Positions 27,225-36,043 of a DNA stretch of 64,000 nt are shown here, one piece after another. Source of the DNA: Dysgonomonas sp. 25 (GTDB taxonomy: Bacteria > Bacteroidota > Bacteroidia > Bacteroidales > Dysgonomonadaceae). Numbering within the stretch: the first letter of the stretch is position 1; each line of letters starts with the position of its first letter. The translations under genes were made by a program, and so were the position numbers. The stretch is from the NCBI RefSeq assembly GCF_010501075.1, contig NZ_QVMN01000005.1:133714-197713 (forward strand), read 5' to 3'. A model generated the notes under the pieces. That model ran no database searches and was not told where the DNA came from. It worked only from the letters and a program-made list of their open reading frames with translations.

Positions 27225-28934
27225 ATGACTAAGACATTTTACTACTTAACACTGTTGTGCCTTGCTGTCCTTTTAGCCGGAGCGGGCTGCGGGGGCAAGA
27301 AAAAGGAGAGCGACGAACCTGTGCAATACATCCCGCCCAAACCGAAAGGCAAAACAATGGATGAGGTACGTGCCGAACTGAAAAAACACATTGTCGATGC
27401 GATAGATAGGTGGGTGGATGAAGACCGCAGCGGACGGAAATACGGAGCAGTTGCCGAGTATTATCAGGATTTCAACAACGACGGGCGCACGGATTATCTG
27501 CTTGTCTTCGAATACGCAGAAAAGGGAGAATACGTCAATAATATATGGCACGAAGATGCTGCTTATGGCGTAGGCTATGTGCTCTCGAACAAGGAGACGA
27601 AAGACTATGATGCAAGGGTGGTTTACGACGTTTTGCCCTCCATCAGTGAAGCAAGTAAAAGATATGGCGACAAGGAAAAATATGCCTATACCCTCGTAGG
27701 GGTGGAAAGCCCGAAGAATAATACACTTACGCTCAAATACACCGATTATTACTTCGATGGCGACGAATATGAGGAGGTGAAAGAAGCCGCCCGCAAAAAG
27801 AAAATGGAATCTTTCTGGGCAGAAATGACCTTCGAGTGCGATACGGAACAGAACTTTTTCCGGCTTGTAAAGTTTGGCGGGCTGAATGTATATGGCAAGG
27901 GCGAACAATATATCGATTTCAACGATTCGCAGTATACGCCTCTCTATCTGATAGACTGGAGTTGGAAGTGGTATGCTCCGCTCAAATTTATGACAGTAAA
28001 CAATACGCCTGAAAAGGAGAAAACTATATATGTAACCGACGAAGTAGAATTTGTGGAGGCCATAGGCAGCGACAGAACCATTATTATTCAAGTAGATGAA
28101 CTGAATCTGACATCTGACACCATCGAGGCGAAAATGCGTGAAAAGAATGACCAATACAAAATTTCCGAATTTTATGATTCGCTGTATGGGCTAAAAAATC
28201 TTACCATCATCGGTAGATCGGGAGCAGGCGAATATGAGGAGGAGTATAGTACAAGGCTTGTCAGTGATGAGACAAGTGATATTATTTTCTTCGTTTCTTA
28301 TTCCAGCAACATCACGCTGCGCAATCTGCATATGACGCACGATGTCCCTCCGGGCGGTTGCGAAGAAGGCGTGTTTTCGGCTTTCAAGTGTCAAAACCTG
28401 CATATCCGCAACTGCACGTTCGATGGGTCGGGTATTGTAGGCATCGCCTTAGATAGTGTTACGAATGCCGTTATAGAATCCTCCTATTTCCTCAATAATT
28501 CGGATAATGCTATCAAGGTGCGCGATTCGGAAAATATCCATTTCTTCCAATGCTCGGTATATCAAAACAAAACAGCTTACCCCACTGTCAGTGTCAACAA
28601 CTCGTCTGTCCGCTTCGGGCGATGCTATCTAAGCAGCAATGTACTTCCTGACGAAGAAGATGCGCTTATCTCTTTTACCGTGCGCGACCATGAAAAGACG
28701 ATGCAGAAAGAAGAGAACCCGATAAACGGCCGGTTGGAATTCTTCGATATGCACATCGACGAAAACGAAGGGGAAAGCGGTTGCTATCTGATGTGTGTAA
28801 AAGAATGGGAAGCTTACACGTCGTTAGACTCAACTTATATGGAGACACAAAACTGGAGAATACCGTTTACCCCAATCAATCCGGGCGAAATTGCGTATGA
28901 ATCGTATGACATCAATATAGATGATGGAAGGTAA
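27225..28934 (+). CDS. Beta-helix lipoprotein
   Basis: This 569-residue protein has a lipobox (LLAGAGCGG, Cys near 22). Residues 30-275 form a first domain not recognised, with a FxxDGRTDYLLVFEY stretch near 95 that resembles a metal-binding or FG-GAP-like turn. Residues about 285-470 form a right-handed parallel beta-helix (LKNLTIIG, NITLRNLHM, NLHIRNCTF, NAVIESSYF, NIHFFQCSV), a fold used by polysaccharide lyases and surface adhesins. No catalytic triad was identified. It lies 6 nt after the GDPD gene and is probably co-transcribed. Confidence 0.78.
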   Translation: MTKTFYYLTLLCLAVLLAGAGCGGKKKESDEPVQYIPPKPKGKTMDEVRAELKKHIVDAIDRWVDEDRSGRKYGAVAEYYQDFNNDGRTDYLLVFEYAEKGEYVNNIWHEDAAYGVGYVLSNKETKDYDARVVYDVLPSISEASKRYGDKEKYAYTLVGVESPKNNTLTLKYTDYYFDGDEYEEVKEAARKKKMESFWAEMTFECDTEQNFFRLVKFGGLNVYGKGEQYIDFNDSQYTPLYLIDWSWKWYAPLKFMTVNNTPEKEKTIYVTDEVEFVEAIGSDRTIIIQVDELNLTSDTIEAKMREKNDQYKISEFYDSLYGLKNLTIIGRSGAGEYEEEYSTRLVSDETSDIIFFVSYSSNITLRNLHMTHDVPPGGCEEGVFSAFKCQNLHIRNCTFDGSGIVGIALDSVTNAVIESSYFLNNSDNAIKVRDSENIHFFQCSVYQNKTAYPTVSVNNSSVRFGRCYLSSNVLPDEEDALISFTVRDHEKTMQKEENPINGRLEFFDMHIDENEGESGCYLMCVKEWEAYTSLDSTYMETQNWRIPFTPINPGEIAYESYDINIDDGR

Positions 28935-28970
28935 ATAGATAAATTTATCTATAATTAATAGAGTAAAAAT

Positions 28971-29483
28971 GTTCTTTTATTTTATACTTATTCTTTCGCG
29001 TCTTGGCTGCGCGGAATCGTTTTCGCGATTCCTTGCGTTCCTTTTGCCCAAAGCCGCAAAAGGAACCAAAAACACATTCCGCCACACTTCTCGGCGACCC
29101 GTCGTAGGCTCAATGGCGAAATGAAATAAAGGAATGCTTCGCATTCTGGCATTTCATTTTACGCCATACATCGCCTGTCGGGTTCCCCGCCTGCGAAGTT
29201 GGGGGCGGGAGATTTCTTTTTCATTGCATGGCGCTCCCCTGATTCCGACATTGCCGGATAGACGGGGCACCCACACAGCGCCAGTGAGCGATATGAGCAA
29301 AACGTGTTTGAGCGCAGCGAGTTTTTTGCTCAGCGAACAAGCTGATTGTGGGTCGTCGTAGACGGCTAAGTCGTGAAAAGCTTTAGCTTTCGGCCTTAGC
29401 CAATTTGCAGGTTCGTTTTTGGTCAAGCAAAAATGAACGAAGGCAAGCAACGACAGTTGCGCGGCAGTATAAAATAAAAGAAC
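28971..29483 (+). repeat. Long noncoding element with 17-bp terminal inverted repeats (copy 1)
   Basis: The element is bounded by GTTCTTTTATTTTATAC (28971-28987) and its exact complement (29467-29483). Just inside are GCTGCGCGG and GCGCGGCAG. The interior has a hairpin (AAAGGAATGCTTCGCATTCT) and a strongly conserved block from GACATTGCCGG to GACGGCTAAGTCGTG. The reverse complement of 45779-46206 and of 56315-56659 matches parts of it. No credible gene is present inside; it fills the 683-bp gap between the beta-helix gene and the phage connector-like gene. Confidence 0.85.
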
Positions 29484-29617
29484 ATTAAAGAATATTGCTG
29501 CTGAAATTTAATAAAAAAGCAAAAATGCTTAAAGAAAATAAAGCGTATTACCCATCGCGGGCGATACGCTTTCGTTGTATAAACACAAACTAAATATGAA
29601 AATGAAGAAAGTATTTT

Positions 29618-30145
29618 TTATTTTCCGAAATAGAAGCCGCTATCGTACGATTTCTCGTCCGAACCCTGTTCGCCTGCATGTTTTGCACATCCCTCCGACG
29701 GTTGCCACAACGGGTAATTGGCGCGGCATTTGCCGAGGAAATCAATCAACTGCGTGCGTAGCGTGTCGGCGTCATCCTTTATCCATCGGCGGAGTTGAGC
29801 AATGTCTTTGATGTCTACGCTTTTGCTGTTCTCGCTCTCGCGAATGGTAATCCCTTTATTCACAATGCTTGCCCAGTGGAAAGGCAATGCCTGATAGACC
29901 GCATAGAAAGAGAGTGCCGGAGCGATGCGCACAATCAGGTCGCTGTTGGCAGGCGTGAGTGTGTCCGAGGCGATTTGCTCCTTCAATTCGGCAGTAAGCG
30001 GTTGCCCTAAGACGGTTTCGATATACAACTCCTGCGCGATGCAGATATAAGGCACGAAATCGGTTATATCGGTCGATTGCGTCACAGGAGAATGGAGCTT
30101 GAAAAGTTCTTCGCTGATAAGTGGGGTTTGCATGTATTCGTTCAT
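29618..30145 (-). CDS. Phage head-tail connector-like protein (DUF6712-type), isolated
   Basis: This 175-residue soluble protein reads PLISEELFKLHSPVTQS, then FVPYICIAQELYIETVLGQP and YQALPFHWASIVNKGITIRE. This is the pattern of a small structural protein encoded after the capsid gene in Bacteroidetes tailed phages (assigned from memory to DUF6712). It probably completes the head or joins head and tail. The start at 30145 (MNEYMQTP) is preferred; an in-frame ATG at 30187 would add 14 residues without the family pattern. It is alone, between the noncoding element (copy 1) and a 7-nt-period tract, with host genes beyond. Confidence 0.62.
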   Translation of the reverse strand: MNEYMQTPLISEELFKLHSPVTQSTDITDFVPYICIAQELYIETVLGQPLTAELKEQIASDTLTPANSDLIVRIAPALSFYAVYQALPFHWASIVNKGITIRESENSKSVDIKDIAQLRRWIKDDADTLRTQLIDFLGKCRANYPLWQPSEGCAKHAGEQGSDEKSYDSGFYFGK

Positions 30146-30208
30146 AATCTTTTTCGTTATAGATAAATACCCTCCGCCCGCAAACATTTTATTAACATAT
30201 TAATGATA

Positions 30209-30298
30209 GTTACAAGTTACAAGTTACGAGTTACAAGGCTTGATTTTTGTTTTCTTGTAACTTGTAACTGCCCGTAGGGCGAAGTAACTTGTAACTTT
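30209..30298. repeat. 7-nt-period tract as inverted pair
   Basis: GTTACAA GTTACAA GTTACGA GTTACAA (30209-30236) is mirrored by CTTGTAACTTGTAACT and GTAACTTGTAAC (to 30298), with the centre CTGCCCGTAGGGCGAAG. The right half is almost identical to 4111-4160. Confidence 0.85.
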
Positions 30299-30314
30299 TT
30301 TAACAAAATATACT

Positions 30315-30322
30315 TATTTTTG
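30315..30322 (+). promoter_or_regulatory. -7 box for outer-membrane protein gene
   Basis: TATTTTTG lies 96 nt upstream of the ATG at 30419. The leader contains a small hairpin (CTAAACA / TGTTTAG) and AAGCATGCTT, with no recognised riboswitch. Confidence 0.5.
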
Positions 30323-30418
30323 CAGATGCCAATAAGAAAGTTGCCTAAACATCGTTATGTTGTTTAGTAAGCATGCTTATAAATTATGTCTGACAATTAA
30401 AAACTCACTGAATACTGT

Positions 30419-31393
30419 ATGAAACAACTTGTTTTTCCTATACTGACTATACTATTCACCCTCTCTTCGACCGCATTAGTGGCGCAAAGTAGCCATCTGG
30501 AAGACGATATCTTATTAGACAAAAAGTTCGATGGCTTCAAAGCCCTCGACATACAATACGAATACCTCTCCCCGTCGGACTATCGCATGAAAATGGATAA
30601 GGAAAACAAGCAATACGAAAAAGGGCGTATCAATTCGATACAGCGCTTCAATGCTGCCGCTACGATGCCCATTATCGCAAAAAAGACTTTCGTTTTCTCC
30701 CTCTCGGGAAAATATAACTATCAGGCAGTCGATTTCGGTAAAGTGCAAACCGTGAATATCGGCGTGCCTACACCTCCGCACCATTATAGCGAAGAACTGC
30801 ACGGATATGCCGTGGGCGCTTCGGCCGTGATGAACGGTAAACTATTCGGCAAGCATATGCTATATGTGGCCAGCATAGTAGCCGACGGTTCGCACGGATT
30901 CGAGACTGTGACAGGGATGATGGTGGCGACCATGGTGCTGAAAAAGAACGAAACCACCAGCATGTCGGTCGGGCTGTACGGAAGCACGGCACGCTCGTCT
31001 ATCTTCCCCTTCTTCCCCATCTTTGCCTATACACACCGCTTTGCATCGGGGTGGACGTTCGATTCCGTATTGCCGCAACGTGCCCACATGCGCAAGGTGA
31101 TAGGGCGCAACGGACGCTTTTCGGGAGGATTCACCCTCGACAGCAACACGTTTTATATCTACCCGTCGGACAGGCAGAATTTCCCGCACAACTATACCTA
31201 CAACCGGATAGATGCGCGCCTCGATGTGGAATACGAGCACTTTATGACGAAGCACATCCTTTTCAATGCCAAGGCGGGATTCAACAAATGCTACGAAGGG
31301 GCGTTGAGGCAGAAATATAAAACCAAAGATATTGTGATATTCAAGCAGGATGCCAACTTCTTTATGAATGTGGGAGTAGCTTACAAACTATAA
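30419..31393 (+). CDS. Outer-membrane beta-barrel protein (DUF6268-like)
   Basis: This 324-residue protein has a signal peptide (ending LVAQ near residue 22) and then repeated amphipathic strands with aromatic girdles (FKALDIQYEYLSPSDYRMKM; FVFSLSGKYNYQAVDF; YAVGASAVMNGKLFGKHMLY). It ends in an aromatic/hydrophobic strand (NFFMNVGVAYKL), as outer-membrane barrels do. The DUF6268 assignment is from memory and is less certain than the barrel call. No partner gene is adjacent. Confidence 0.72.
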   Translation: MKQLVFPILTILFTLSSTALVAQSSHLEDDILLDKKFDGFKALDIQYEYLSPSDYRMKMDKENKQYEKGRINSIQRFNAAATMPIIAKKTFVFSLSGKYNYQAVDFGKVQTVNIGVPTPPHHYSEELHGYAVGASAVMNGKLFGKHMLYVASIVADGSHGFETVTGMMVATMVLKKNETTSMSVGLYGSTARSSIFPFFPIFAYTHRFASGWTFDSVLPQRAHMRKVIGRNGRFSGGFTLDSNTFYIYPSDRQNFPHNYTYNRIDARLDVEYEHFMTKHILFNAKAGFNKCYEGALRQKYKTKDIVIFKQDANFFMNVGVAYKL

Positions 31394-31412
31394 AAGAGAA
31401 GTTATAGGATAC

Positions 31413-31443
31413 AAAAAAAACCGGATATATATCCGGTTTTTTG
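31413..31443. terminator. Bidirectional terminator
   Basis: ACCGGATATATATCCGGT is a perfect palindrome preceded by AAAAAAAA and followed by TTTTTTG. It serves the convergent genes ending at 31393 and 31467. Confidence 0.92.
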
Positions 31444-31466
31444 TTCCTTAGCCCTAATAGCTTGGT

Positions 31467-31922
31467 TTATTGACGTGTGTAAGTATATATATCAGTTGCA
31501 TGGGTTTGGTCTGTCAATTGTACAGTCAATACATTTCCGCTGATAGTGTACAACCAGATAGAAAGGGGTTTGTCTTTTTCGTCGTAAAGCATATACGCTT
31601 CATCGTTGATACCATAGCGGCTGGTACGTTCAGGAGTAAGGCCTCCGTTTTCGCCACGGTTAGCATAGAAATCCATATATAGCTTACCGTCTTCGCCTCT
31701 TCTGCATATCATCCATTTGAAAGGGTTGGTGTCGCGTACCCATTTGCCTTCTATCGGATTAAACGATGCTCTGTATCCCGGATCGAGCGGATCGTTATAG
31801 TCACCTTTCCATTCATGTGCTAATGAACCAGTGGGCTTGCTATCGTCATCATCGTCGCTACAACTATTGAATCCTACTAAACATGGTGTCAGAAACAACA
31901 CAAGCATAAGTAATTTTTTCAT
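31467..31922 (-). CDS. Small lipoprotein of unknown function
   Basis: This 151-residue protein has a lipobox (LVGFNSCSDDDDD, Cys near 21) followed by an acidic tether. The mature part looks like a lipocalin-type beta domain (FNPIEGKWVRD, YMLYDEKDKPLSIWLYTISGNVLTVQL), as in many small Bacteroidetes lipoproteins that test for an IEGKW start. The ligand is unknown. A coding-strand TATTTTTG (31994-32001) lies about 70 nt upstream. Confidence 0.75.
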   Translation of the reverse strand: MKKLLMLVLFLTPCLVGFNSCSDDDDDSKPTGSLAHEWKGDYNDPLDPGYRASFNPIEGKWVRDTNPFKWMICRRGEDGKLYMDFYANRGENGGLTPERTSRYGINDEAYMLYDEKDKPLSIWLYTISGNVLTVQLTDQTHATDIYTYTRQ

Positions 31923-31993
31923 TGAGTTTAGTTTTTATTAGTTTGGTTATGTTTTTGTATAAATATAATACGCTGTACTAATCAAATTTTCCT

Positions 31994-32001
31994 CAAAAAT
32001 A
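31994..32001 (-). promoter_or_regulatory. -7 box for small lipoprotein gene
   Basis: Top-strand CAAAAATA reads TATTTTTG on the coding strand, about 70 nt before the start at 31922. Confidence 0.5.
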
Positions 32002-32109
32002 ATATCTTTTTCTCTTTTATCATATTTTTAACGGCAAAAAATGTAACCTTAACATCTCGCCACCCCTTAATATCCTTTTCCCGATGCGCTTTTTTCCGAT
32101 TGTGATTTG

Positions 32110-32117
32110 TATATTTG
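32110..32117 (+). promoter_or_regulatory. -7 box for lipoprotein gene
   Basis: TATATTTG lies 33 nt upstream of the ATG at 32151. Confidence 0.55.
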
Positions 32118-32150
32118 CAATATGTTAATTTCTCGTAATACTATCGATAT

Positions 32151-33443
32151 ATGATGAAAATATACCTTTTCGCACTCTGCTGCCTGCTGTGTCTGCCTGC
32201 CTGTAACAGCAAAAAGGCCGAAACAACCGAAGCAGCACCCGAAAATACCGAGAACACCGAAAACACCGAAGAGCCGGCGCCACAGGCTGCATATACCGAA
32301 AAAGCCGATACCTTGGCAGAGTATGTGTACAGCAACTATTACCGGGTAGACGACCTGTTCGACCAATCCACCCCGTTTGCACCTGCCAAAGAGGAGACTG
32401 ACATGATGAAAACGCCTGCCGATGGCAGTTATGCAGTCCTGCGGATGAATGTCAACTACACAGCCGGAATACACTCGCGCATCGTCTCCTATGTCAAAAG
32501 CGACAGTTCGGATATGCGCCTGTTCTGGATGAATTACGATGCCGGCAACACGCCACTCTATGCAAAAGAAATCTCGCAGTTGGCAGGAGATAACCGGTAC
32601 GACTTTTCATTCAATGCCAAATCGAGAATAATGAAATTGCAGTACGAGCAGAAAGAAGGATTTTCTGACTATAAGTATTACAAGCTGGGCGACGACGCCC
32701 GATTCCATCAACTGCCGACGCCCGTACTCTATCAGGTGAAAGAGGATAAGGTAATGAATTGCAGCCTGCGCGGAGGAACGGAGCTCACTGTTTTCAGCCC
32801 CGATTGCGATTCGCGGGGAGCAGAAGATTGCAGCTTTGTTGCCACGCTCAAAGCATCCGCTCCGCCCCACAAAGAAATATACGAACATAGCGTTGCCGAA
32901 GACGGCCGCCTCTATCTGGCGATAGAAGGCGCGAAAAGATATGCCTGCCAACCTGATTTGCAGGAAGTTCCTGAAACGCAAGAGCGGCTCGATTGGCTGC
33001 GCCAACGGCTGATAGACCAGTACATGAAAGACGATGCCACAGCCGCCTTTATCAGCGACGAAGTGGTAGCGCACAAAATACCCTTTGGAGATAATACATA
33101 TCAAGTCTATACCATCGATTCCTCCTTCCGCTATGGCTCATACAAATGGTTCTTTGCGGCGGTAGACGAAGATTTGGACAATCTCTACTATATCGGCTCT
33201 GTGCCGGGGACGATTCTCGGAGGGATTAAAGTTTTTGCCCTCGACGAGCATCTGTTCTTATATATGCGCAACGAATGGTACACGGCCGATAGCGAACTCT
33301 ACACGGGCGTGCAGATGAGTTACCTCAGCCCCGAAATCTGCTTCGACCTTTCGATGCTTGGTTTAATGCAGGAGAAAAACAGTGATTCGGGCGAAGAAGA
33401 AGAAGTTGTAGAGTATGATGATAGCGACCGGTATGCATATTAA
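32151..33443 (+). CDS. Lipoprotein of unknown function
   Basis: This 430-residue protein has a lipobox (LCLPACNSKK, Cys near 18) and a Glu/Thr/Asn-rich low-complexity linker (ENTENTENTEEPAP, residues 32-45). A long beta-rich domain follows that was not recognised; its style (DxxGxxxYYIGSVPGT, LFLYMRNEWYTAD) recalls the unknown genes inserted in the trp operon. The C-terminus is acidic. It lies 18 nt before the DUF2269-like membrane gene. Confidence 0.75.
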   Translation: MMKIYLFALCCLLCLPACNSKKAETTEAAPENTENTENTEEPAPQAAYTEKADTLAEYVYSNYYRVDDLFDQSTPFAPAKEETDMMKTPADGSYAVLRMNVNYTAGIHSRIVSYVKSDSSDMRLFWMNYDAGNTPLYAKEISQLAGDNRYDFSFNAKSRIMKLQYEQKEGFSDYKYYKLGDDARFHQLPTPVLYQVKEDKVMNCSLRGGTELTVFSPDCDSRGAEDCSFVATLKASAPPHKEIYEHSVAEDGRLYLAIEGAKRYACQPDLQEVPETQERLDWLRQRLIDQYMKDDATAAFISDEVVAHKIPFGDNTYQVYTIDSSFRYGSYKWFFAAVDEDLDNLYYIGSVPGTILGGIKVFALDEHLFLYMRNEWYTADSELYTGVQMSYLSPEICFDLSMLGLMQEKNSDSGEEEEVVEYDDSDRYAY

Positions 33444-33461
33444 TCTGAATCTATTGAGGAT

Positions 33462-33956
33462 ATGAAAAAGTTAAAGGCGGACGGCATGAAAGTATTGAAA
33501 ATCTTTCATCTGATATTTGTAATGATGTGGGTTGTGGGCGTGGCTACGCTGGCGATTATCAGTGCGCTGACCTATTACTCGGGCGACGAATTATACACGG
33601 CGTTGAGGCTTAGTCGTATAGTAGACGATGTGCTGGTGATACCCGGGGCAACGCTGACCGTGCTGACGGCAATCGTGTATGGCGTGTGGACGAACTGGGG
33701 ATTCTTCAAACATCGCTGGATAACTGTCAAGTGGATTATTTCCTTGACTATCGTCCTGTTGGGCACTTTCTATTTCAGCCCTCATCTGGATAACAGCCTC
33801 TACATTGCCGACACCACGCGTGACGCTGCCCTGACAAATGCCGAGGTGACAGACGGCATACGCATCTCGCTGATAGGGGGTATTGCACAAGGGAGCGCCC
33901 TTGTCTTTCTGGTGGTGATTTCGGTATTGAAACCGTGGAAAGCAAAGAAGAAATAG
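33462..33956 (+). CDS. DUF2269-like integral membrane protein
   Basis: This 164-residue protein has four hydrophobic segments (about residues 14-34, 50-72, 87-105 and 136-157) with the start LKIFHLIFVMMWVVGVATLA, typical of DUF2269 membrane proteins. The conserved His in the first helix is present. The function of the family is unknown; a haem-linked role has been suggested for related membrane proteins but is not shown here. A second in-frame ATG (33486) might be the true start. Confidence 0.75.
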   Translation: MKKLKADGMKVLKIFHLIFVMMWVVGVATLAIISALTYYSGDELYTALRLSRIVDDVLVIPGATLTVLTAIVYGVWTNWGFFKHRWITVKWIISLTIVLLGTFYFSPHLDNSLYIADTTRDAALTNAEVTDGIRISLIGGIAQGSALVFLVVISVLKPWKAKKK

Positions 33957-33971
33957 CTGATAACATTGTAG

Positions 33972-33991
33972 GGGGCAATAAATATTGCCCC
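33972..33991. repeat. Dispersed hairpin (GGGGCAATA...TATTGCCCC)
   Basis: Perfect 9-bp stem with a 2-nt loop. The unit is the sibling of the hairpin at 21793, and could also act as a weak terminator for the gene ending at 33956. Confidence 0.65.
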
Positions 33992-34107
33992 GCGAAAACC
34001 GAGTAGCTTGTAACTCTCTAAACAACAATTATAACGATATTGGCGACGGGTTTTGACCGAATTTTCATACTTTTACACTTTCAATAAAACGACAATATAC
34101 AATATAC

Positions 34108-35661
34108 ATGAAACGAAATAGCATTCTTCTCGGCGCATTGTGCGTAGTCATCCTGCTGCTTTCCTCGTGCCGTACGACCCAACGCCTGCAAGTCCTTCCC
34201 CCTTCCGAAGCCGAAATCAGGCATCCGAAGCGCGAGTTCCGCGGAGCATGGATAAGCACCGCCTGGCAAAGCCGCTACAAGGAAATGAACAGCGAGCAGA
34301 TGAAACAGTATTTCAGCCGTGCCCTCGACGAATTGCAGGCAGTCGGCATCAATGCTGTTATCTTCCAAGCCCGCCCGCATGCCGATGCTTTCTATCAATC
34401 GGGCATAGAGCCGTGGAGCGCCTTGCTCACAGGCACACAGGGCAAAGCGCCTGACAATGGCTTCGATCCGTTGGCATATCTTGTTGAGGAATGCCACAAA
34501 CGCAATATGGAGCTGCATGCATGGCTCAATCCCTATCGTGTGACGGCAGGGGTAAACGACGTACTCGCGCCCAATCACCTCTACTATCGCGAACCGCAAC
34601 GCTTTGTGACGTATGGCGGCAAAATCTATTTCGATCCCGGGCTACCCGAAAACGAAGCCTATATCTGCCGCATAGTGAAGGATATTGTGGCGCGCTACGA
34701 TGTAGATGCCATCCACATGGACGACTATTTCTATCCCTATCCCGTGGCAGGGGAAGCCTTCCCCGACGATGCCAGCTTTGCGCGCTACGCAGCGGCGCAG
34801 GGTTTCGGAGCCGAACAGCGTGCCGATTGGCGGCGCAACAATGTCAACAAGCTCGTCAGGGAGATAAAATACACCATCGCCGCTACCAAGCCGTGGGTGC
34901 GCTTCGGGATAAGCCCCTTCGGCATCTACCGCAACAAGAAGAATACGCCCGACGGTTCGGGCAGCGACACGAATGGTTTGCAGAATTACGACGACCTCTA
35001 CGCCGATGTATTGCTCTGGGCGAAAGAGGGTTGGATAGATTACAATATGCCCCAGCTATACTGGGAGATAGGGCATCCGGCTGCCGATTACGAAACGCTG
35101 ATCCGCTGGTGGTCGAACAAGCGCGACGACAGCCACCTCTATATAGGGCAGGATGTGAAGCGCACGATGGATGCCACGCAACCTTCTGGTGAATCGCAAT
35201 TGGAGCAAAAAATGGTGCTTGCGCGCCGGATGAGCGGAGGTAGCTGCTTCTGGCCGGCATACGAATTGCTGGACGATTACAAGGAGGTTTCTACTGACCT
35301 GTTGCTCAACTATTACCGCTATCCGGCTCTGATTCCGGCATATACGCACATGCACGGCAGAGCGCCCAAAAAAGTGAAGAAGATTTGGGAAGAATATACC
35401 GAAAAAGAGCATTTGCTCCGCTGGACGGCAGACGTAGATCCGTCCGACCCCGAAAAGGCGAAGTATTATGTCGTTTACCGTTTTGCCAAATCGGAGAAAG
35501 AGAACACAGACGATGCTTCGCGAATCGTTTCCATCACACGCCAACCGCAATACGTATTGCCGTATGAGGGTGGGAGAGGAAGCGAATACAAATATGTGGT
35601 GACGGCTGTGGATGCCTTTCACAACGAATCGAAAGGGCGCACGAAGAAGGTGAAGCTATGA
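34108..35661 (+). CDS. GHL10 (DUF187) family glycosidase-like lipoprotein
   Basis: This 517-residue lipoprotein (LLLSSCRTT, Cys near 21) has a GHL10 barrel. FRGAWISTAWQSRY opens it near residue 43, then INAVIFQARPHADAFY near 83, LHAWLNPYRV near 135, DAIHMDDYFYPYP near 200, and VRFGISPFGIYRN near 263. It ends in a fibronectin-III-like module (about 425-517). The family (YngK-like) resembles hydrolases of cell-wall or chitin-type glycans; the substrate is not established. It overlaps the next gene by 4 nt. Confidence 0.88.
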   Translation: MKRNSILLGALCVVILLLSSCRTTQRLQVLPPSEAEIRHPKREFRGAWISTAWQSRYKEMNSEQMKQYFSRALDELQAVGINAVIFQARPHADAFYQSGIEPWSALLTGTQGKAPDNGFDPLAYLVEECHKRNMELHAWLNPYRVTAGVNDVLAPNHLYYREPQRFVTYGGKIYFDPGLPENEAYICRIVKDIVARYDVDAIHMDDYFYPYPVAGEAFPDDASFARYAAAQGFGAEQRADWRRNNVNKLVREIKYTIAATKPWVRFGISPFGIYRNKKNTPDGSGSDTNGLQNYDDLYADVLLWAKEGWIDYNMPQLYWEIGHPAADYETLIRWWSNKRDDSHLYIGQDVKRTMDATQPSGESQLEQKMVLARRMSGGSCFWPAYELLDDYKEVSTDLLLNYYRYPALIPAYTHMHGRAPKKVKKIWEEYTEKEHLLRWTADVDPSDPEKAKYYVVYRFAKSEKENTDDASRIVSITRQPQYVLPYEGGRGSEYKYVVTAVDAFHNESKGRTKKVKL

Positions 35662-35984
35662 AAAAATCGCGTTTCTCGCTGATAGCGCTCGCCTGCTATT
35701 TTATTACTTGTCCGCCTGCCTTTTTTATGGCGGGGCTGGCTTACGGAGGCTCTGCTGCGAGGTTGATAGAAGAAGAGCCCGACTATGCTCTGTTTGTGCA
35801 GATTGGCGGTTTTGCGATACCTGTGTTTCTATTGGCTGCTATCATCTTCTCTGTCCTTGCCTATAAGAGAAACGAGCCGTGGCGCCCATTGTCCATTGTA
35901 GGCGGTGCTTTCTCGCTCGGCTTCAATGCGATGATGTTCCCCTTTTGGAGCCGCCTGTTTTTTGACATTCTGCATGCAACATAA
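35658..35984 (+). CDS. Small membrane protein of unknown function
   Basis: This 108-residue protein has three hydrophobic segments (about residues 7-28, 45-68, 77-102). Its ATG overlaps the stop of the GHL10 gene (ATGA), so the two are translationally coupled. No family was recognised. Confidence 0.72.
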   Translation: MKKSRFSLIALACYFITCPPAFFMAGLAYGGSAARLIEEEPDYALFVQIGGFAIPVFLLAAIIFSVLAYKRNEPWRPLSIVGGAFSLGFNAMMFPFWSRLFFDILHAT

Positions 35985-35993
35985 AAGCCCCCG

Positions 35994-36019
35994 ATTATTT
36001 TCCGGAGGCTGTATTTTGA
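35994..36019. terminator. Terminator hairpin between convergent genes
   Basis: AGCCCCCGA / CCGGAGGCT forms a stem with one mismatch, loop rich in T, with T-runs on both sides. A near-identical copy lies at 37379-37412, as part of the duplication that produced the two FISUMP genes. A 7-nt-period tract (GATAACT GATAACT GATAACT) follows. Confidence 0.75.
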
Positions 36020-36043
36020 TAACTGATAACTGATAACTGTGTG

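Noticed and set aside
29134-29450. Short open frames on both strands inside the long noncoding element
   Set aside because: They are not conserved as proteins between element copies, which differ by indels not divisible by three.
28971-29483. Insertion sequence with transposase
   Set aside because: Terminal inverted repeats are present but no transposase or other coding region is inside; classed as a repeat instead.
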